Shown here one piece after another: positions 37,939 through 48,809 of a stretch of DNA of 64,000 nucleotides. Within the stretch, counting starts at the first letter, position 1. Each line of letters opens with the position of its first letter. Source of the stretch: Pseudomonas oryzihabitans NBRC 102199 (GTDB taxonomy: Bacteria > Pseudomonadota > Gammaproteobacteria > Pseudomonadales > Pseudomonadaceae); NCBI RefSeq assembly GCF_000730625.1, contig NZ_BBIT01000002.1, positions 62,001-126,000 on the forward strand. Direction: 5' to 3'. A program made the translations under genes and the position numbers. The notes below the pieces were generated by a model, which was given only the letters and a program-made list of their open reading frames with translations, searched no databases and was not told where the DNA came from.

Positions 37939-39969
37939 GGTCGCCGACTCCACGCAGCCCATGTTGAAGCCGTTGTCGATCCAGTCGCCGGTCAGGTAGA
38001 GGTTGCGGCAGACGCTGCCGTCGGTGGTCAGCCGATGGCGGCTGCTGCCGGCCACGCTCTGCACATAGCGCTCGCTGGGATCGACGTTGGCGCGCCAATA
38101 TTGATAGTCGAAGCGCGCCTGGCCCTGGACCTCGGCGGGTGCCAGCAGGAAGTCCCAGCGATAGCCCGCCGGGGTCACGGCTTCCGGCCAATAGGCACCC
38201 AGCTTGCCGTTCATGAGGTCGAGGAAGGCCTGCTTCACCTTGGCGGCTTCCTGCTGCGGATAGTCATCCTTTTTGCCGATGGGCGGAGCGGCCGCGGCGG
38301 CGAGCACCCCGCAGAAATAGCTGATGTCCGCCGGCGGCGTGCCGCTCGACCAGTCCTCCCGCTCCACCAGGTAGCTGACATCGGCCCAGGAGTCCATCGC
38401 CTGGGCGGCGAAGCCCAGCAGCTCGGGGGCCTGGCCGCCCTCGGGCGAGCCGCTCCAGCCCAGTTGCCAGGCGTCGCGGTTCTGCCAGAGTTGCACGGCC
38501 TGGGTGGCGACGGTAGCCACCTGCCGGGTCATGCGCGCGAACGCCGGGTCCAGGGCGCACAGGCTGGGGGCCAGGTCGGCCAGGCCGGCCACGGAGATCC
38601 CCAGCACCACCTCGTCGAAGTCGCGGTCGACCTGCAGTTCCAGCCGCTCGACGCCCTGCCAGCCGCTCCAGTTGGATTCCAGGTTGATCTGGCCTTCCTG
38701 CAGGTCCCGGGCGATCTGGTCGTCGAGCTGCTCGTACAGCGGCGCCGAGGGCCAGCAGGGCAGGCCCTTGACGTCCACCAGCGGCTGGTAGGCGGCGCCC
38801 TTGAGCCTGACCTGGCGCTGGATCTGGAGGCGCGTCACCCGCGGACCCTGGCCGTCGTCGGCGGCTTCGATGGCGGTCACCTGGTGGAAGAAGCGGAAGT
38901 CCACCCCGCGGCGCGCGAGCACCTCGTAGTAGGGCGCGAAGACCACGTCGCCCATGCCGGCCTGCATGCGCCAGATAAAGGAGCCCTTGGCCGTGGTCAG
39001 GGCCAGCAGGGCGGCGCGCAGCACGGTGCCGGCCTCGACGTCGGGCTGGGCGAGATCGCCGTCGCGATAGGCGAAGATGCCGCCGTGCAGGGACTTGAGC
39101 ACCGCGCCGTCCAGGGTCGCGGCGCTGGCGCCATGACGGCTCAGCCAGGCCTGGAAGGTTTCTGCGTTGAGCGCCGCGAAGCCCTTGGCATAGACCTCGT
39201 CGGCGAGCATGCCGATCAGCACGGTCAGGCCGAAGTCCATCAGCAGCCACAGCCGGTGGGCCTTGACGTGGGTCTGACTGCGGTCGTGCAGGATGTCGCC
39301 GAGCAGGCCGCGGAGCTTGCGCAGCAGCGCCAGCAGCACGGGATGGTCGACGCCGTCGGACAGCGCCGTGCGGGCCTGCTGCAGCTGGCGCTCCGCCTCG
39401 TTCAGGAGTCGCTCTTGCAGCTCCTCGCGGCAATGTGCGCGCAGCCGGGCGAACAGGCCACCTGGCGCAGCGGCGGTCGGGGTGTCGTCCTCCTCGCCCA
39501 GCCGCAGCAGCCACTCCAGCAGATCGCCGAGGGCGGCCATGAAGGGCTTGGGATTCCAACCCTCGCCGGGCTTGCCGGGCAACGCCAGGGTGTCGATGGG
39601 CCAGGTGGTCCACTGCGCCTGGAAGTCGTCGGCGAAGGCGGTGTGGGAATGCGGGAAGAAGGCCTCGTCGAGGGTCGCCAGCGGCGCGCCAGCGGGCCGG
39701 CCCAGTTCCTCGTAGCACTGCCTCAGGCTATGGAAGGCGTTGTAGTAGAAGCCGAACCAGACATGGATGCCGTGTTCCTCGATGCGCTGGTGGTCGGCGG
39801 CATTGCGTCCGCTGGCCCCCTTGCCGCCGAGACGCCAGCCCTGCTGGTACAGGGTGATCTGGTAACGCTCCTGCCAGTTGGGCTCATTAGTAATACGAAA
39901 GGCGGTGGTGACGGCGGACACGCCGCCGCCCAAGATGGCGATCTTGCGGACAGAAGGTACAGCGTCCAT
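37864..39969 (-). CDS. FAD/NAD(P)-dependent oxidoreductase, amine-oxidase/phytoene-desaturase-like
   Basis: The start at 39969 follows GGAG and gives 701 residues. The N-terminus has a dinucleotide-binding fold (KIAILGGGVSAVTTAF), then GWRLGGKGASGRN and EEHGIHVWFGFYYNAF, which mirrors the RxGG and second FAD motif of amine-oxidase/carotene-desaturase-type flavoproteins. The C-terminus has NLYLTGDWIDNGFNMGCVESATLSGLQTA, the conserved FAD-ribityl contact of the superfamily. There is no membrane helix or signal. At about 700 residues it is longer than most desaturases (450-550), with a central helical insert near 175-260. Substrate unknown. It overlaps the 298-residue gene tail-to-tail. Confidence 0.8.
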   Translation of the reverse strand: MDAVPSVRKIAILGGGVSAVTTAFRITNEPNWQERYQITLYQQGWRLGGKGASGRNAADHQRIEEHGIHVWFGFYYNAFHSLRQCYEELGRPAGAPLATLDEAFFPHSHTAFADDFQAQWTTWPIDTLALPGKPGEGWNPKPFMAALGDLLEWLLRLGEEDDTPTAAAPGGLFARLRAHCREELQERLLNEAERQLQQARTALSDGVDHPVLLALLRKLRGLLGDILHDRSQTHVKAHRLWLLMDFGLTVLIGMLADEVYAKGFAALNAETFQAWLSRHGASAATLDGAVLKSLHGGIFAYRDGDLAQPDVEAGTVLRAALLALTTAKGSFIWRMQAGMGDVVFAPYYEVLARRGVDFRFFHQVTAIEAADDGQGPRVTRLQIQRQVRLKGAAYQPLVDVKGLPCWPSAPLYEQLDDQIARDLQEGQINLESNWSGWQGVERLELQVDRDFDEVVLGISVAGLADLAPSLCALDPAFARMTRQVATVATQAVQLWQNRDAWQLGWSGSPEGGQAPELLGFAAQAMDSWADVSYLVEREDWSSGTPPADISYFCGVLAAAAAPPIGKKDDYPQQEAAKVKQAFLDLMNGKLGAYWPEAVTPAGYRWDFLLAPAEVQGQARFDYQYWRANVDPSERYVQSVAGSSRHRLTTDGSVCRNLYLTGDWIDNGFNMGCVESATLSGLQTARALLGHDEVLPGEDAFQ

Positions 39970-40139
39970 GCCTATTGCTCCGAAGTGTGCAAATTGTTGC
40001 ACCAGTGGACGAATGCCAGATGATGGCTAGGGTAATATCACTTTATCGAAAAGTTCCCTTGAGACTTTAGCAAGGCAACGGAAATAGTTGAGGCGCTGGC
40101 CCGGCGTAGACCGGTCGGCCGAGGATCGAGGCGAACGCG

Positions 40140-43100
40140 GTGTTGAGGATTCCAGGCTACAGCTGCAAGACGCGGGTGAGCGAAAGCCGCCATGCCCTGA
40201 TCTACCGCGGCACGCGCCTGGTCGATGGCCAGCCGGTGATCCTCAAGCAGCTGGCCGCCGACTATCCCACGCCCCAGGCCCAGGCCGGGCTGCGCCATGA
40301 ATTCGAGCTGACCCGCCGCGCCAGTGCCAGCGGGGCGGTGAGCGCCGCCCTGGAACTGCTGGAATACCAGGGTCGCCAGGTGCTGGTGCTCGAAGACATC
40401 GGCGGTAGCGACCTGGCCGAGTTGCTCGCCGCCGGGCCGCTGGCGCTGGACGACTTCTTCGACTGGGCACTGGCCATTGTCCGCGCCCTGGCGCGGCTGC
40501 ACCGGCTGCGCATCGCCCACAACGACCTCAATCCGCGCAACATCGTCTGCAACTGCACCACCGGCAGCCTGAGACTCACCGATCTGGGCATCGCCACGGC
40601 CTTTGGCGCCGTCCAGGGCAGCGACAGCCGCCTGGAGGGCTCGCTGACCTATCTCGCCCCGGAACAGAGCGGGCGGACCGGGCGGCACCAGGACTACCGC
40701 AGCGACTTCTATGCGCTGGGCGTGACCTTCTACGAGATGCTCGCGGGCGAGCCGCCGTTCCGCGCCCAGGATCCGCTGGAGCTGGTGCATGCGCACCTGG
40801 CGATGCGCGCACCCTCGCTGGTCGAGCGGGTCCCGACGGTACCGCCGATGCTGGCGGCGCTGGTGGACAAGCTCATGGCCAAGGCCGCCGAAGAGCGCTA
40901 CCAGGGCTGCTTCGGCATCCTGCGCGACCTGCAGCGCTGCCAGGCGGCCCATCAGGCCGGTGAGCGGACGCCCTTCGCCCTCGGCGAGCAGGATCCGCCC
41001 GCGCGACTGGTGCCAGTGCGTACCCTGCAGGGGCGAGGCGCGCCGCTGCGCTTGCTGGAAGAGGCACTGGCCCGGGCGACCCTGGGTCGGAGCGAAGCCG
41101 TCTTTGTCAGCGGCCAGTCCGGGGTGGGCAAATCGGCGCTGGTGCAGGCCTTCGTCCGCCGCCAGGGCGATCGGGTGCTGCTCGCCCACGGCAAGTTCGA
41201 GACCCTTGGCAAGGAGGTGCCCTATGGCGCCCTGCGCCAGGCCGTGCGCGAACTGGTGGAGATCGGCCAGACCCTGGGCGAGGCCTTTGCCGACCGCCTG
41301 GTGGAGGGCCTGGGGGGCAACGCCGGGGTGCTGACCGAGGTCTCGCCCGAGCTGGCCAGCTGGCTCGGGCCCCAGGCACCGGTGGCCGAGTTGCCGCCGC
41401 TGCAGGCCGAGCAACGTTTCGACGAAGCCGTGATCGCGCTGCTGCTGGCCTTTGCCGCGGACTCCCGGCCGCTGCTGCTGTGGCTGGACGATCTGCAGTG
41501 GGCCGACAGCCCGTCGCTGCGGCTGATCGAGCGCCTGCTGGCCCGCGGCGATCAGGGGCCGCTGCTGCTGGTGGCGACCCATCGTGAAGAGCAGCTGGCG
41601 GGCAGTGCCCTGGAACGGTTGCTGGGTGCGGCGCTGATCCGCAATGTGTCGCTGGGACCGCTGTCGCGGGTGGAAATCGAGCGACTGATCGCCGAGCTGC
41701 TGCCGGCACCGGCGGAAGACCAGGCGGCCCTGGCCGGCCTCTGCCTGGACAAGACCCTTGGCAATCCCTTCTTCATCGAGCAGCTGCTGCGCAGCCTGCA
41801 GCAGGAAGGCCTGCTGGAATTCGACGGCGAGACCGGCCAGTGGCACTGGGAGCTGGCCCGGCTCCAGGCGCTGGACGTCTACGACAACGTCGTCGACTTC
41901 ATGGTGGGCAAGCTCAAGGACCTGCCGGCCGCCACCTCGCAGCTGCTGCAATGGGCAGCCTGCCTGGGCACCCATTTCTCCAGCGACCGCCTGGCCGCGC
42001 TGATGGCGGAATCGCCCGCGGACATCCGCCGGCGCTGCCAGTCGCTGGTGCAGGAAGGCCTGCTCACCGAGCCCGAGGGTGGCCAGGCGGGTGAGCAGAC
42101 GCCCACCCACTACAGCTTCCTGCACGATCAGGTGCGCCATGCCGCCCATTCGCTGCTGGCGCCCGCCGAGCGCGAACGTGTCCATCTACGTGCCGGGCAG
42201 CTGTATCTGGCCGAAGGCAGCGCCACGCGACTGGACGCGGTCAGTCACCTCAACCTTGCCGTCGCCCTGATCGAGACGCCCGCCGAGCGGCTGCAGCTGC
42301 TGGAGCTAAACCTGGACGCCGCCCGCAAGGCGCGCCAGGCCAATGCCTATCCGGCCGCCCAGGATTTCCTGCGCACGGCCGTCGCGCTGATCGACGCCGC
42401 CGCCTGGGAGAGCCGCCACGCGCTGCTGTTCCAGCTGCATCGGGAATGGGCCGAGGTCGCGCACCTCTGTGGCGATGCCACCGAAGCCCTGCGCATCTGC
42501 GAACTGCTGTTGCCGCGCGCGCGCAGCACCTTCGAGGAAGCCGGGGTGCGGGCCCTGCAGATCGATCTCTACAGCGGCCTCGGGCGCTTTACCGAAGCCC
42601 TGACCGTGGCCAAGGCCGGTATCCAGGCACTGGACGAGCCCTGGCCGGAGGCACCGGACGCCATCAATCAGGCCATTGGCGCCGACAGCGCCGAGGTCGA
42701 GGCCTGGCTGGCCACGCGCAACCCGGCGGCGCTGCTCGACCTGCCGCGCATGGAAGACCCGCGCGCCCAGTTGCTGATCCGCCTGCTGGGCCTGCTCTGG
42801 GGGCCGGCGATCAACGTCGACCTGCCAATGAGCCTGCTGGCGGTCATGCGCATCGTCAAGCTGTCGATCCAGTACGGCAACGGCGATCTCTCGCCCTTCG
42901 GCTATGCCAACTACGGCTCGCTGCTGTCGGCCTTCCACGGTCGCTACGAGCTGGGTTATCAGGTCGGGCGGCTGGCCGTCGACCTGGTCGACCGCACCGG
43001 CAATCTGCCGCTCAAGTGCAAGGTCTACACCATGTTCGCGGTGACCAACAGCCCCTGGTCGAGCCCCATAGCGGACAACGTCGCCCTGCTGCGCGAGGCC

Positions 43101-46100
43101 CTGGCGGCCGGTCAGCGCACCGGCGAGATCATCTTCACCGCCTACAGCGCCTTCCACATCCTCAAGCACCTGCAGCACGCCGGCGCGCCGCTGGACGACA
43201 TCCTCGGCGAAACCGCGGAGATCGAGCGGATCCTGCTGGGGATCGGCGATCCCAACACCCTGGAGATCTTCACCATCCTGCGCCAGTCGCTGCGCCTGCT
43301 GCAGGGCATCACCCCGAGCCAGGAGACTTGGGACGAGGAGGGCAAGGACGAAGCGGCACTGGTGCGGCAGATGCAGGACAGCGGCCATGTCCTCTGCCTG
43401 AACTACTACGACTTCAACAAGATGCAGGCGGCGCTGCTGTTCCGCCGACTGCCCCAGGCCCGGCAGCACGCCGAAGCCATGGAGGCCTCGCTGGCGGCCA
43501 GCTTCGGCTGGTTCAGCATCGCCGAGCACGCCTTCTATCAGGCGCTGATCCTGCTCGCCGAGGGCGAGTTGGCGGGCGAGACCCTGGCCAAGATCGAGAC
43601 CGCCCAGGATCGGTTGAGTGGTTGGGCGGCGCACTGCCCGGAAAACTTCGCCCACAAGCGCGACCTGGTGGCCGCTGAACGGGCGCGCCGCGAGGGCCGC
43701 GCCGACGCCGCCATGGACCTCTATGAGCAGGCCCTGGAATCCGCGCGGCTGCATGGCTTCCGCCAGGGTGCGGCGCTGGCCGAGGAACTCTATGGGCGTT
43801 TCTGGCTGGAACAGCAGCGTCCGCGCATCGCCCGGACCTACCTGCAGGACGCCCAGCGCAGCTATCTGCACTGGGGCGCAGCAGCCAAGGCCCAGGCGCT
43901 GGAAAACGAATTTCCCCACTGGTTGCGCGTGGCCGAGGCCACTGCCCTGACGGTGCAGCGCACCCAGGCCCAGTCCACCAGCGACATCATGCGCCTGGAC
44001 TGGCTGTCGGTGCTCAAGTCGCTGCAGACCATCTCCAACGAACTGGCGCTGGATCAGCTGCTGGCGCGGATGATGCGCATCATCCTGGAGGAGGGCGGCG
44101 CTCAGCATGGCTTGCTGCTGTTGCCCGAGGGCGGGCGCTGGCTGGTGCAGGCCTCGGTCTGCAGTGGTGCCGCCGAGCCCAAGGTGCTGCAGGGACTGCC
44201 GCTGGCGCTGAACGAGCAGGATGCCGGCGAGGGCCTGGTGCCCCTGACCCTGGTGTCCCATGTGATCCGCCATCGCGAGCCGGTGATTCTCGACGACGCC
44301 GCTCGTGCCGGTCGGTTCGTCCGCGACGCCTACATGCGCGCGCGCCGTCCGCGGTCGGTCTGCTGCCTGCCGGTGCTGCGCCAGAATCGCCTGATCGGCA
44401 TCCTCTATCTGGAAAACAACCTGCTGGCCCAGGCCTTCACCCCGGGGCGGCTGCAGGTGCTGAGCATCCTGGCCACCCAGGCGGCGATCTCCCTGGAACA
44501 CGCGCAGATCTACGAGACCCTGGAGCAGCGCGTCGGCGAGCGCACCCTCGAACTGGACCAGGCGCGCATTCGCGCCGAAGAGGCGGCCGCGGCCAAGTCG
44601 CTGTTCCTGGCGACCATGAGCCACGAGATCCGCACCCCGCTCAATGCGGTGATCGGCCTCAGCCGCCTGACCCTGGGCACCAGGCTGTCCGGCGAACAGC
44701 GCGGCCATGTCGGCAAGATCCTCGATTCCGGCGAGACCCTGCTGAGCGTGATCAACGACGTGCTCGACTATTCGCGCAACGAAGCCGGCGGTACCCAGCT
44801 GGAACAACTGGGCTTCAACCTGGCCAAGGTGCTCGAACGCACCCTCAATCTCTGCGCCCTCAAGGCCCATGAGAAGGGTGTCGAACTGGTGCTGGATTGC
44901 GGTCCGGATATTCCCCTGGCGCTGGAAGGCGATCCGCTGCGCCTGCAGCAGGTGCTGGTCAATCTGCTGAGCAATGCGGTCAAGTTCACCGAGCGGGGCC
45001 ATGTGCTGATCCGGGTCGGCGCCGTCTGCGAAGCCGGTCGTGCCCATTTCAGCCTGGCGGTGGAAGACACCGGCATCGGCCTGACCGAGGCCCAGCAGGC
45101 ACAACTCTTCCAGCCCTTCACCCAGGCGGACGGCTCCATCAGCCGCCGCTATGGCGGGACTGGCCTGGGCCTGGCGATCTCCCGCCAGCTCACCGAACTC
45201 ATGGGCGGCACCCTCGACGTCCACAGCGAAGCCGGGCGCGGCTCCTGCTTTACCCTGCGGCTGACCCTGCCGGTGGTGGGCGAGCCCGAGCGGCTGCCCA
45301 GCCAGACCCCGCGCCAGGTCCTGCTGGTGGACGACCACGGCCTGGCCCGGCGCACCCTGGGGCAACGGCTACGCGAACTGGGCATGCAGGTGGTGGAAGC
45401 CGAATCCACCGAGCAGGCCCTGGCGGCCATGGCCACGTCGGTCTTCGAATTGGCCATCGTCGACTGGCGCCTGGGCGGCGAAGACGGTCTGGCCCTGGCG
45501 CGCCAGCTGCGCGCCCGGCAACCGGAGTTGGCAGTGACCCTGCTGGCCTCGCCCTACGAGGCGGAAGAGGTGCGCAGCCTGGGCGAGGATCTGCCGGGTC
45601 TGGAGCTTCTCGACAAACCGGTCACCGGTCCCGCCGTGCAGCGCCTGCTGTCCGGACTGGGCCTGGCGCCGGTCGCCGCCCCGACGGTGGGGCAGAGCGT
45701 GGTGGACCTGCAGGGCATTCGCCTGCTGCTGGTGGACGATAACGCCATCAACCGCCAGGTGGTCATCGGCTTCCTGCAGGGCAGCGGCATCCTGATCGAC
45801 GTGGCCGAAGACGGCCAGGCCGCGCTGGACCAGCTGGAACAGCAGCGCTACGACCTGGTGCTGATGGATGTCCATATGCCACGCCTGGACGGCCTGTCGG
45901 CAACCCGCGAATTGCGTACCCGACCGGCACTGGCCGGGCTGCCAGTCATCGCCATGACCGCCAACGGCCTGCCGGGCGATCGGGAGCGCTGCCTGGATGC
46001 CGGCATGAACGATCACCTGGTCAAGCCCCTCGATCCCGCCGAGTTGTTCCGCATCATCGCCGCCTGGGCCAACCTCGAGCAGCTGCAGCGCGCCGAGCGC

Positions 46101-46745
46101 AAGGCTGTGGAGGAGGTCGTGGAGGTCAAGGAGGTCGGCGTGCTGGCGCGGGCGCGTGCCAGTGCGGTGCTCGAACCCGAGTCGGCGCTGCGCCTGTTGC
46201 GCGGCAGCGCCCAACTCTATGAGCAGCTGATCCGGGATTTCCGCGTGCAACAGGCCGAACTGCCGGGGCGGATCTCCGCCTGGCGCGCAGCGGACGATGT
46301 CACCGCGCTGTTCGAGTGCGCCCACGGCCTGCAGGCCACCGCCGCCTATGTCGGCGCCCTCGACCTGCAGGAAGCGGCGCAACGCCTGACAAACAGGATC
46401 CGCCTGGCCCAGCCCATCGGCGAGGACGTGCGCCGCCTGCACGCCGAGGCTGAGCGCTGCCTGGCGTCTCTCGACGAGATCCTGGTCGAGGTGGCCGGTG
46501 GCGAGGAGGGCACGGTCGAGGAGCTGGAGGCCCTGCTCGAACGCCTGATCGCCCTGCTGCAAACGTCGGATTTCGCTGCCGAGGAGGTCCTCGACACCCT
46601 GCTGCGCGCCTGCGTGAGCACGCCCCACAGCGCCGACGTGGTGCGCATCCGCGAATGGGTGAACGAGGTGGAGTTCGAGCATGCCGCCGATGCCACCGCG
46701 GATCTGCTGCGACGGGTGCGGCAGGCCGGACAGCGGTCGAGCTAG
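40140..46745 (+). CDS. Giant Ser/Thr kinase - AAA ATPase - GAF - histidine kinase - REC - REC - Hpt-like protein
   Basis: This single open frame of 2201 residues carries several modules in order. The Ser/Thr kinase (1-265) has Lys K36, catalytic HNDLNPRN with D129, and D148 in TDLGIA. The AAA/NACHT-like ATPase has Walker A GQSGVGKS ending S332 and Walker B LWLDDLQW at 447-454. A long helical TPR-like region covers about 600-1290. GAF (about 1300-1450) is followed by a histidine kinase with H1495 in [14 protein letters not shown] and NLLSNAVKF near 1608. REC1 has D1775 ([11 protein letters not shown]), REC2 has D1910 ([11 protein letters not shown]), and an Hpt-like tail has H2062 ([13 protein letters not shown]). 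No membrane segments are seen. GTG start after GAGG; TTG 40143 is possible. A REC-GGDEF gene follows directly. Confidence 0.9.
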   Translation: MLRIPGYSCKTRVSESRHALIYRGTRLVDGQPVILKQLAADYPTPQAQAGLRHEFELTRRASASGAVSAALELLEYQGRQVLVLEDIGGSDLAELLAAGPLALDDFFDWALAIVRALARLHRLRIAHNDLNPRNIVCNCTTGSLRLTDLGIATAFGAVQGSDSRLEGSLTYLAPEQSGRTGRHQDYRSDFYALGVTFYEMLAGEPPFRAQDPLELVHAHLAMRAPSLVERVPTVPPMLAALVDKLMAKAAEERYQGCFGILRDLQRCQAAHQAGERTPFALGEQDPPARLVPVRTLQGRGAPLRLLEEALARATLGRSEAVFVSGQSGVGKSALVQAFVRRQGDRVLLAHGKFETLGKEVPYGALRQAVRELVEIGQTLGEAFADRLVEGLGGNAGVLTEVSPELASWLGPQAPVAELPPLQAEQRFDEAVIALLLAFAADSRPLLLWLDDLQWADSPSLRLIERLLARGDQGPLLLVATHREEQLAGSALERLLGAALIRNVSLGPLSRVEIERLIAELLPAPAEDQAALAGLCLDKTLGNPFFIEQLLRSLQQEGLLEFDGETGQWHWELARLQALDVYDNVVDFMVGKLKDLPAATSQLLQWAACLGTHFSSDRLAALMAESPADIRRRCQSLVQEGLLTEPEGGQAGEQTPTHYSFLHDQVRHAAHSLLAPAERERVHLRAGQLYLAEGSATRLDAVSHLNLAVALIETPAERLQLLELNLDAARKARQANAYPAAQDFLRTAVALIDAAAWESRHALLFQLHREWAEVAHLCGDATEALRICELLLPRARSTFEEAGVRALQIDLYSGLGRFTEALTVAKAGIQALDEPWPEAPDAINQAIGADSAEVEAWLATRNPAALLDLPRMEDPRAQLLIRLLGLLWGPAINVDLPMSLLAVMRIVKLSIQYGNGDLSPFGYANYGSLLSAFHGRYELGYQVGRLAVDLVDRTGNLPLKCKVYTMFAVTNSPWSSPIADNVALLREALAAGQRTGEIIFTAYSAFHILKHLQHAGAPLDDILGETAEIERILLGIGDPNTLEIFTILRQSLRLLQGITPSQETWDEEGKDEAALVRQMQDSGHVLCLNYYDFNKMQAALLFRRLPQARQHAEAMEASLAASFGWFSIAEHAFYQALILLAEGELAGETLAKIETAQDRLSGWAAHCPENFAHKRDLVAAERARREGRADAAMDLYEQALESARLHGFRQGAALAEELYGRFWLEQQRPRIARTYLQDAQRSYLHWGAAAKAQALENEFPHWLRVAEATALTVQRTQAQSTSDIMRLDWLSVLKSLQTISNELALDQLLARMMRIILEEGGAQHGLLLLPEGGRWLVQASVCSGAAEPKVLQGLPLALNEQDAGEGLVPLTLVSHVIRHREPVILDDAARAGRFVRDAYMRARRPRSVCCLPVLRQNRLIGILYLENNLLAQAFTPGRLQVLSILATQAAISLEHAQIYETLEQRVGERTLELDQARIRAEEAAAAKSLFLATMSHEIRTPLNAVIGLSRLTLGTRLSGEQRGHVGKILDSGETLLSVINDVLDYSRNEAGGTQLEQLGFNLAKVLERTLNLCALKAHEKGVELVLDCGPDIPLALEGDPLRLQQVLVNLLSNAVKFTERGHVLIRVGAVCEAGRAHFSLAVEDTGIGLTEAQQAQLFQPFTQADGSISRRYGGTGLGLAISRQLTELMGGTLDVHSEAGRGSCFTLRLTLPVVGEPERLPSQTPRQVLLVDDHGLARRTLGQRLRELGMQVVEAESTEQALAAMATSVFELAIVDWRLGGEDGLALARQLRARQPELAVTLLASPYEAEEVRSLGEDLPGLELLDKPVTGPAVQRLLSGLGLAPVAAPTVGQSVVDLQGIRLLLVDDNAINRQVVIGFLQGSGILIDVAEDGQAALDQLEQQRYDLVLMDVHMPRLDGLSATRELRTRPALAGLPVIAMTANGLPGDRERCLDAGMNDHLVKPLDPAELFRIIAAWANLEQLQRAERKAVEEVVEVKEVGVLARARASAVLEPESALRLLRGSAQLYEQLIRDFRVQQAELPGRISAWRAADDVTALFECAHGLQATAAYVGALDLQEAAQRLTNRIRLAQPIGEDVRRLHAEAERCLASLDEILVEVAGGEEGTVEELEALLERLIALLQTSDFAAEEVLDTLLRACVSTPHSADVVRIREWVNEVEFEHAADATADLLRRVRQAGQRSS

Positions 46746-47666
46746 GTGCCCATGGAGGGGCGCCGTCCGGACCTGCCGTTGATCCTCATCGTCGACGATC
46801 AGAAGAGCAATCTGCGCGTCCTCGGCGACCTGCTGCGCGACGAGGCGCGCATCATGCTGGCCAAGAGCGGGGTGCAGGCCCTGACCAAGGCCGCCCGCGA
46901 GCACCCCGACCTCATCCTGCTGGACGTGGTGATGCCCGGCATCGACGGCCTGCAACTGATCCAGCTGTTCAAGCGCCGCGCCGAGACCAGTGCCATCCCG
47001 GTGATCTTCATCACCGCGGCCAATGACCTGCACCGCGAGGTGGAGTGTTTCGAACTGGGCGCCAGCGACTTCATCCAGAAGCCCTTCAATCCTCTGGCCG
47101 TGCTGGCGCGGGTGCGGCTGCACCTGCAACTGGCCCGCCAGCGGCGGCTGCTCGAAGAGCTGGCGCACATGGATCCGCTGACCGCAGTGGGCAATCGCCG
47201 CCGCTTCGACGAGCAGCTGGCGATCGAGTGGCAGCTGGCGGTCAGCCGGCGGGGCTCGCTGGCCATCGCCATGCTCGATATCGACTACTTCAAGCAGTAC
47301 AACGATACCCACGGCCATGGCGCCGGGGATCAGGCGCTGGCGCGGGTCGCTCAGGTGCTGGAACAGCGCATCCGCGAGCGGGATTGCCTGGCGCGTTATG
47401 GTGGGGAGGAGTTCGTGCTGCTGCTACCGGGCGCTTCGCGCACGGCCGCCGAGGCGGTGCTGGAACGCTGTCGGCAGGGCATCGCCGAATTGCGCATCGC
47501 TCATCCGCTGGCCGAGGACCGGCTCTGGCTGACCATGAGCATGGGCCTGGCCTGCTGTAATCCGACCCCCGAGCAGACCCCGGAGGGCCTGCTCAAGGCC
47601 GCCGACAACCTGCTCTACCAGGCCAAGGCCGAAGGGCGTAATCGCCTGGTCAGTCGCAGCTTCTAG
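46746..47666 (+). CDS. Response regulator with diguanylate cyclase (REC-GGDEF)
   Basis: This 306-residue protein has a receiver with D60 (LILLDVVMPGIDG) and a C-terminal GGDEF domain. The active site is YGGEEF (GGEEF at 219-223), with metal Asp in LDIDYFKQYNDTHGH and the product-inhibition I site RERD at 210-213. It should make c-di-GMP when phosphorylated and be feedback-inhibited. The GTG start directly abuts the TAG of the giant kinase; ATG 46752 is the alternative. The placement makes the giant kinase the likely phosphodonor. It is convergent with wspR, 18 bases apart. Confidence 0.92.
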   Translation: MPMEGRRPDLPLILIVDDQKSNLRVLGDLLRDEARIMLAKSGVQALTKAAREHPDLILLDVVMPGIDGLQLIQLFKRRAETSAIPVIFITAANDLHREVECFELGASDFIQKPFNPLAVLARVRLHLQLARQRRLLEELAHMDPLTAVGNRRRFDEQLAIEWQLAVSRRGSLAIAMLDIDYFKQYNDTHGHGAGDQALARVAQVLEQRIRERDCLARYGGEEFVLLLPGASRTAAEAVLERCRQGIAELRIAHPLAEDRLWLTMSMGLACCNPTPEQTPEGLLKAADNLLYQAKAEGRNRLVSRSF

Positions 47667-47684
47667 GTTGCAGCCGCCGCGTCC

Positions 47685-48713
47685 CTAGGCCGGGAGGTCC
47701 TTGCCGCTGCCCTTGACCAGGTGCACCCGGTTGCGGCCTTCGGCCTTGGCCTGGTACAGCGCCTGGTCGGTGCGCTCGATGAAGGCTTCGTGGTCGTCAC
47801 CGCTCTGCGGCTGGATGCTGCCGACGCCGATGGAGATGGTGACGAAGCCCAGGTCGCTGCCGGAGTGGGCCACCTGCAACCGCTCGACACCGGCCCGGCA
47901 GGCCTCGGCGACCTTGAGCGCGCCCTCGGCGTCGGTCTCCGGCAGCACCATGGCGAATTCCTCGCCCCCGTAGCGGGCCACCAGGTCGGCCGGTCGCTTG
48001 AGTTGCTCGGTGAGCACCGCCGCCACCTTCTTCAGGCAGAGATCGCCGCTGAGGTGGCCATAGGTGTCGTTGTAGCGCTTGAAGTGGTCGACGTCGCACA
48101 GCAGCAGGGCCAGCGGCTGGCGATTGCGCCGGGCTCGCAGCCATTCGCCTTCGTAGGTCTGGTCGAAATGGCGGCGGTTGTTGATGCCGGTGAGGCTGTC
48201 GATGGCCACCAGCTTCTGCAGCTGGATATTGGCCTCGGCGAGCTGGCGCTGGCTTTCGCGCAGGAAGCGAAAGGCCTCGTCGCGCTGGGCGCGCAGCACA
48301 TGGGCCTCGGAGTGGTAGCGCACCCGCGCCAGCAGTTCCAGCTTGTCGGGCAACTTGACCAGATAGTCGTTGGCGCCGGTGGCGAAGCTCTGCGCCTTGA
48401 CCTGGGGGTCCTCCTTGGAGGAGAGCACCACGATGGGCACGTCGCGCAGCGCCGGTTCGGCACGGAAACGCTTGACCGTTTCCAGGCCGTCGATCTCCGG
48501 CATGATCAGGTCCTGCAGGACCACCGTGGGCTTGAGTTGCAGGGCCATGCTGACCGCCTGGTGGGCGTCCAGGCAGTAATGCAGCTCGATGTCGGGCTGA
48601 TCGGCGATCATCCGCCGCAGGGCTTCGATGATGATCAACTGATCGTCCACCAGCAGCAGGCGCACCTTGGGTGCGGTCAGGCTGTCCAGGGTATTACCCT
48701 CGTGCGTGGCCAT
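47685..48713 (-). CDS. wspR: Wsp system response regulator/diguanylate cyclase WspR
   Basis: This 342-residue protein has a receiver with D68 in VLQDLIMPEIDG, a linking coiled coil (about 135-168) and a GGDEF domain with GGEEF at 249-253 and I site RPAD at 240-243. The N-terminal pattern VRLLLVDDQLIIIEALRRM and the length match WspR, which clusters and makes c-di-GMP on surface contact. The start at 48713 follows AAGGA. The gene is last in wspABCDEFR but is separated from wspF by 96 bases, unlike the overlapping earlier genes, so it may have extra control. Confidence 0.95.
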   Translation of the reverse strand: MATHEGNTLDSLTAPKVRLLLVDDQLIIIEALRRMIADQPDIELHYCLDAHQAVSMALQLKPTVVLQDLIMPEIDGLETVKRFRAEPALRDVPIVVLSSKEDPQVKAQSFATGANDYLVKLPDKLELLARVRYHSEAHVLRAQRDEAFRFLRESQRQLAEANIQLQKLVAIDSLTGINNRRHFDQTYEGEWLRARRNRQPLALLLCDVDHFKRYNDTYGHLSGDLCLKKVAAVLTEQLKRPADLVARYGGEEFAMVLPETDAEGALKVAEACRAGVERLQVAHSGSDLGFVTISIGVGSIQPQSGDDHEAFIERTDQALYQAKAEGRNRVHLVKGSGKDLPA

Positions 48714-48809
48714 TACTGCGAGTCCTTGTGCGGGCGGGGTCAAACGTCCCGCGTCTCTTCTTGGCCAGTCCCTGCCACTGCGTCGTCCAACGCTCCTGTT
48801 GGCGACCTG

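Noticed and set aside
42306-45365. 1019-codon minus-strand frame opposite the giant kinase
   Set aside because: Antisense shadow; the plus strand carries an unbroken 2201-codon frame with many conserved motifs.
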